This document shows positions 54,253 to 54,667 of a DNA stretch of 54,667 nt, piece by piece. The stretch's first letter is position 1. Every line of letters begins with the position of its first letter. The notes under the pieces are model-generated. The model made no database searches, was not told the DNA's origin, and saw only the letters and a list, made by a program, of their open reading frames with translations. The DNA comes from Leisingera sp. ANG-Vp. GTDB lineage: Bacteria; Pseudomonadota; Alphaproteobacteria; Rhodobacterales; Rhodobacteraceae. The stretch covers positions 1-54,667 of the forward strand of contig NZ_JWLD01000052.1 of NCBI RefSeq assembly GCF_000813725.1. The letters run 5' to 3'. Position numbers and translations under genes: made by a program.

Positions 54253-54667
54253 TCAGCCTTCAAAACGGGCTGAAAAGACAAAGCTGTAGGCGCCCGGCGC
54301 CAGCGCCTTGGGCGCGCGGGGGTAGCGGGCTTTCCTTGCGGCCGCCAAGGCCGCCTGGTCAAGCGCCGCAATGCCTGAGCTTCGGGCAACAGAGGCCGCC
54401 ACCAGCTTGCCCTGGGTTGAGATTTCCAGGCGAATCCGCACCCGCCCCTTACCGCCGCCGCGCGGCTGGCGTTTGTGCCGCTCGACCCGCGACAAGATAG
54501 CTGCGCCCCAGCGGGTTTTTAGGCTGGCTGTGCGGGAAGACTCACCAGTGGTGGCCGCATCTGCACCGCCGTCGCCTTTGGCTTGGCGCTGGCTGCTGCC
54601 GACTGCCCGCTCCTGCACGCTGTCCGCTGACGGCGCTGGTGCCGGGGCGGGGGCCGCTGCGGCGGGC
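54253..54667 (-). CDS. TonB-family protein, 5' part outside the window
   Basis: The frame is open to the right edge of the window. Its inner part is a Pro/Ala-rich linker (PAAAAPAPAPAPS reading from the edge), then a Gly/Ser/Thr region, and the last 85 residues are a TonB C-terminal domain: VERHKRQPRGGGKGRVRIRL and so on through GIAALDQAALAAARKARYPR to SFVFSARFEG. TonB couples inner-membrane proton energy to outer-membrane receptors. The start lies beyond the window; the GTG at 54618 is unlikely to be it. Confidence 0.88.
   Translation of the reverse strand, partial: PAAAAPAPAPAPSADSVQERAVGSSQRQAKGDGGADAATTGESSRTASLKTRWGAAILSRVERHKRQPRGGGKGRVRIRLEISTQGKLVAASVARSSGIAALDQAALAAARKARYPRAPKALAPGAYSFVFSARFEG

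Noticed and set aside
1-54667. tRNA, rRNA, CRISPR arrays, insertion sequences, prophage or riboswitch
   Set aside because: No cloverleaf, rRNA signature, regular repeat-spacer array, transposase, integrase or known riboswitch core was recognised by eye. A covariance-model search could still find a small RNA.

Overview
The window looks like chromosomal DNA from a roseobacter-type alphaproteobacterium (Rhodobacteraceae, probably near Leisingera, Phaeobacter or Ruegeria). The signs are high G+C, dense gene chains joined by ATGA or TAATG overlaps, a tiny aa3-oxidase subunit IV gene, plant-type GshA, a PyrB with a dihydroorotase-like partner, PHB genes with TGC-rich operators, and DUF805, YHS and GbsR-type proteins. 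The genus is inference. Most of the window is core housekeeping DNA. I see no tRNA, rRNA, CRISPR array, prophage or insertion sequence.

Layout. 1-473: end of moaD and all of moaE. 474-805: a block of palindromic repeats. 806-4044 (minus): a small coiled-coil protein, an OmpA-family protein and ubiA. 4057-9105 (plus): rsmE, an A+T-richer orphan, a GNAT protein, a membrane protein, gshA and an AhpD-like protein. 9339-10918: a GGDEF diguanylate cyclase facing a DUF805 protein. 11004-13875 (minus): a fatty acid desaturase broken by one amber codon, two small membrane proteins, a GbsR/MarR regulator with a matched pair of operator-like palindromes, and a YHS protein. 14460-18516 (minus): pyrB, two membrane proteins, a non-catalytic-looking pyrC, plsY and a 91-residue protein. 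18671-26201 (plus): family-4-like uracil-DNA glycosylase, phosphoesterase, LysE exporter, moaB and an RND efflux pair. 26171-29448: Nudix, DsbD-alpha-like protein, YqgE, Sua5. 29590-33783 (plus): acyl-CoA dehydrogenase, MBL hydrolase, small proteins. 33992-35046 (minus): azlCD. 35103-39717 (plus): fdhD, a small membrane protein, mobA, mobB and a moeA fused to an RNase H-like domain. 39869-42040 (minus): membrane protein, greA, VOC protein. 42136-47079 (plus): soxR, ETF-QO, TPR protein, ispE. 47254-49692: polyprenyl synthase, DUF2007 protein, TrmN6-like methylase, YdcH-like protein. 49768-51838: DMT exporter, LysR regulator, 49-residue protein. 51918-54005 (minus): phaB and phaA. 54253 to the right edge: end of a TonB-like gene.

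Shared pathways. Molybdenum-cofactor genes recur in three places (moaDE, moaB, and fdhD-mobA-mobB-moeA). UbiA, IspE and the polyprenyl diphosphate synthase all feed ubiquinone, which ETF-QO reduces. PhaA and PhaB supply hydroxybutyryl-CoA for PHB.

The most unusual signal is in the non-coding DNA. Five intergenic gaps between convergent genes carry two families of modular palindromic elements. Family R1 is CTCCCGCC, then a CATCAAAGATG hairpin, then GTTGGGC with a GC-rich hairpin, then a TTTCTGGTC-GAAATAC module; copies sometimes sit face to face. Family R2 is a two-hairpin element with compensatory changes between its two copies. Other points of note are the MoeA fusion, the amber-interrupted desaturase, the GbsR operator pair and the dihydroorotase without its metal ligands.
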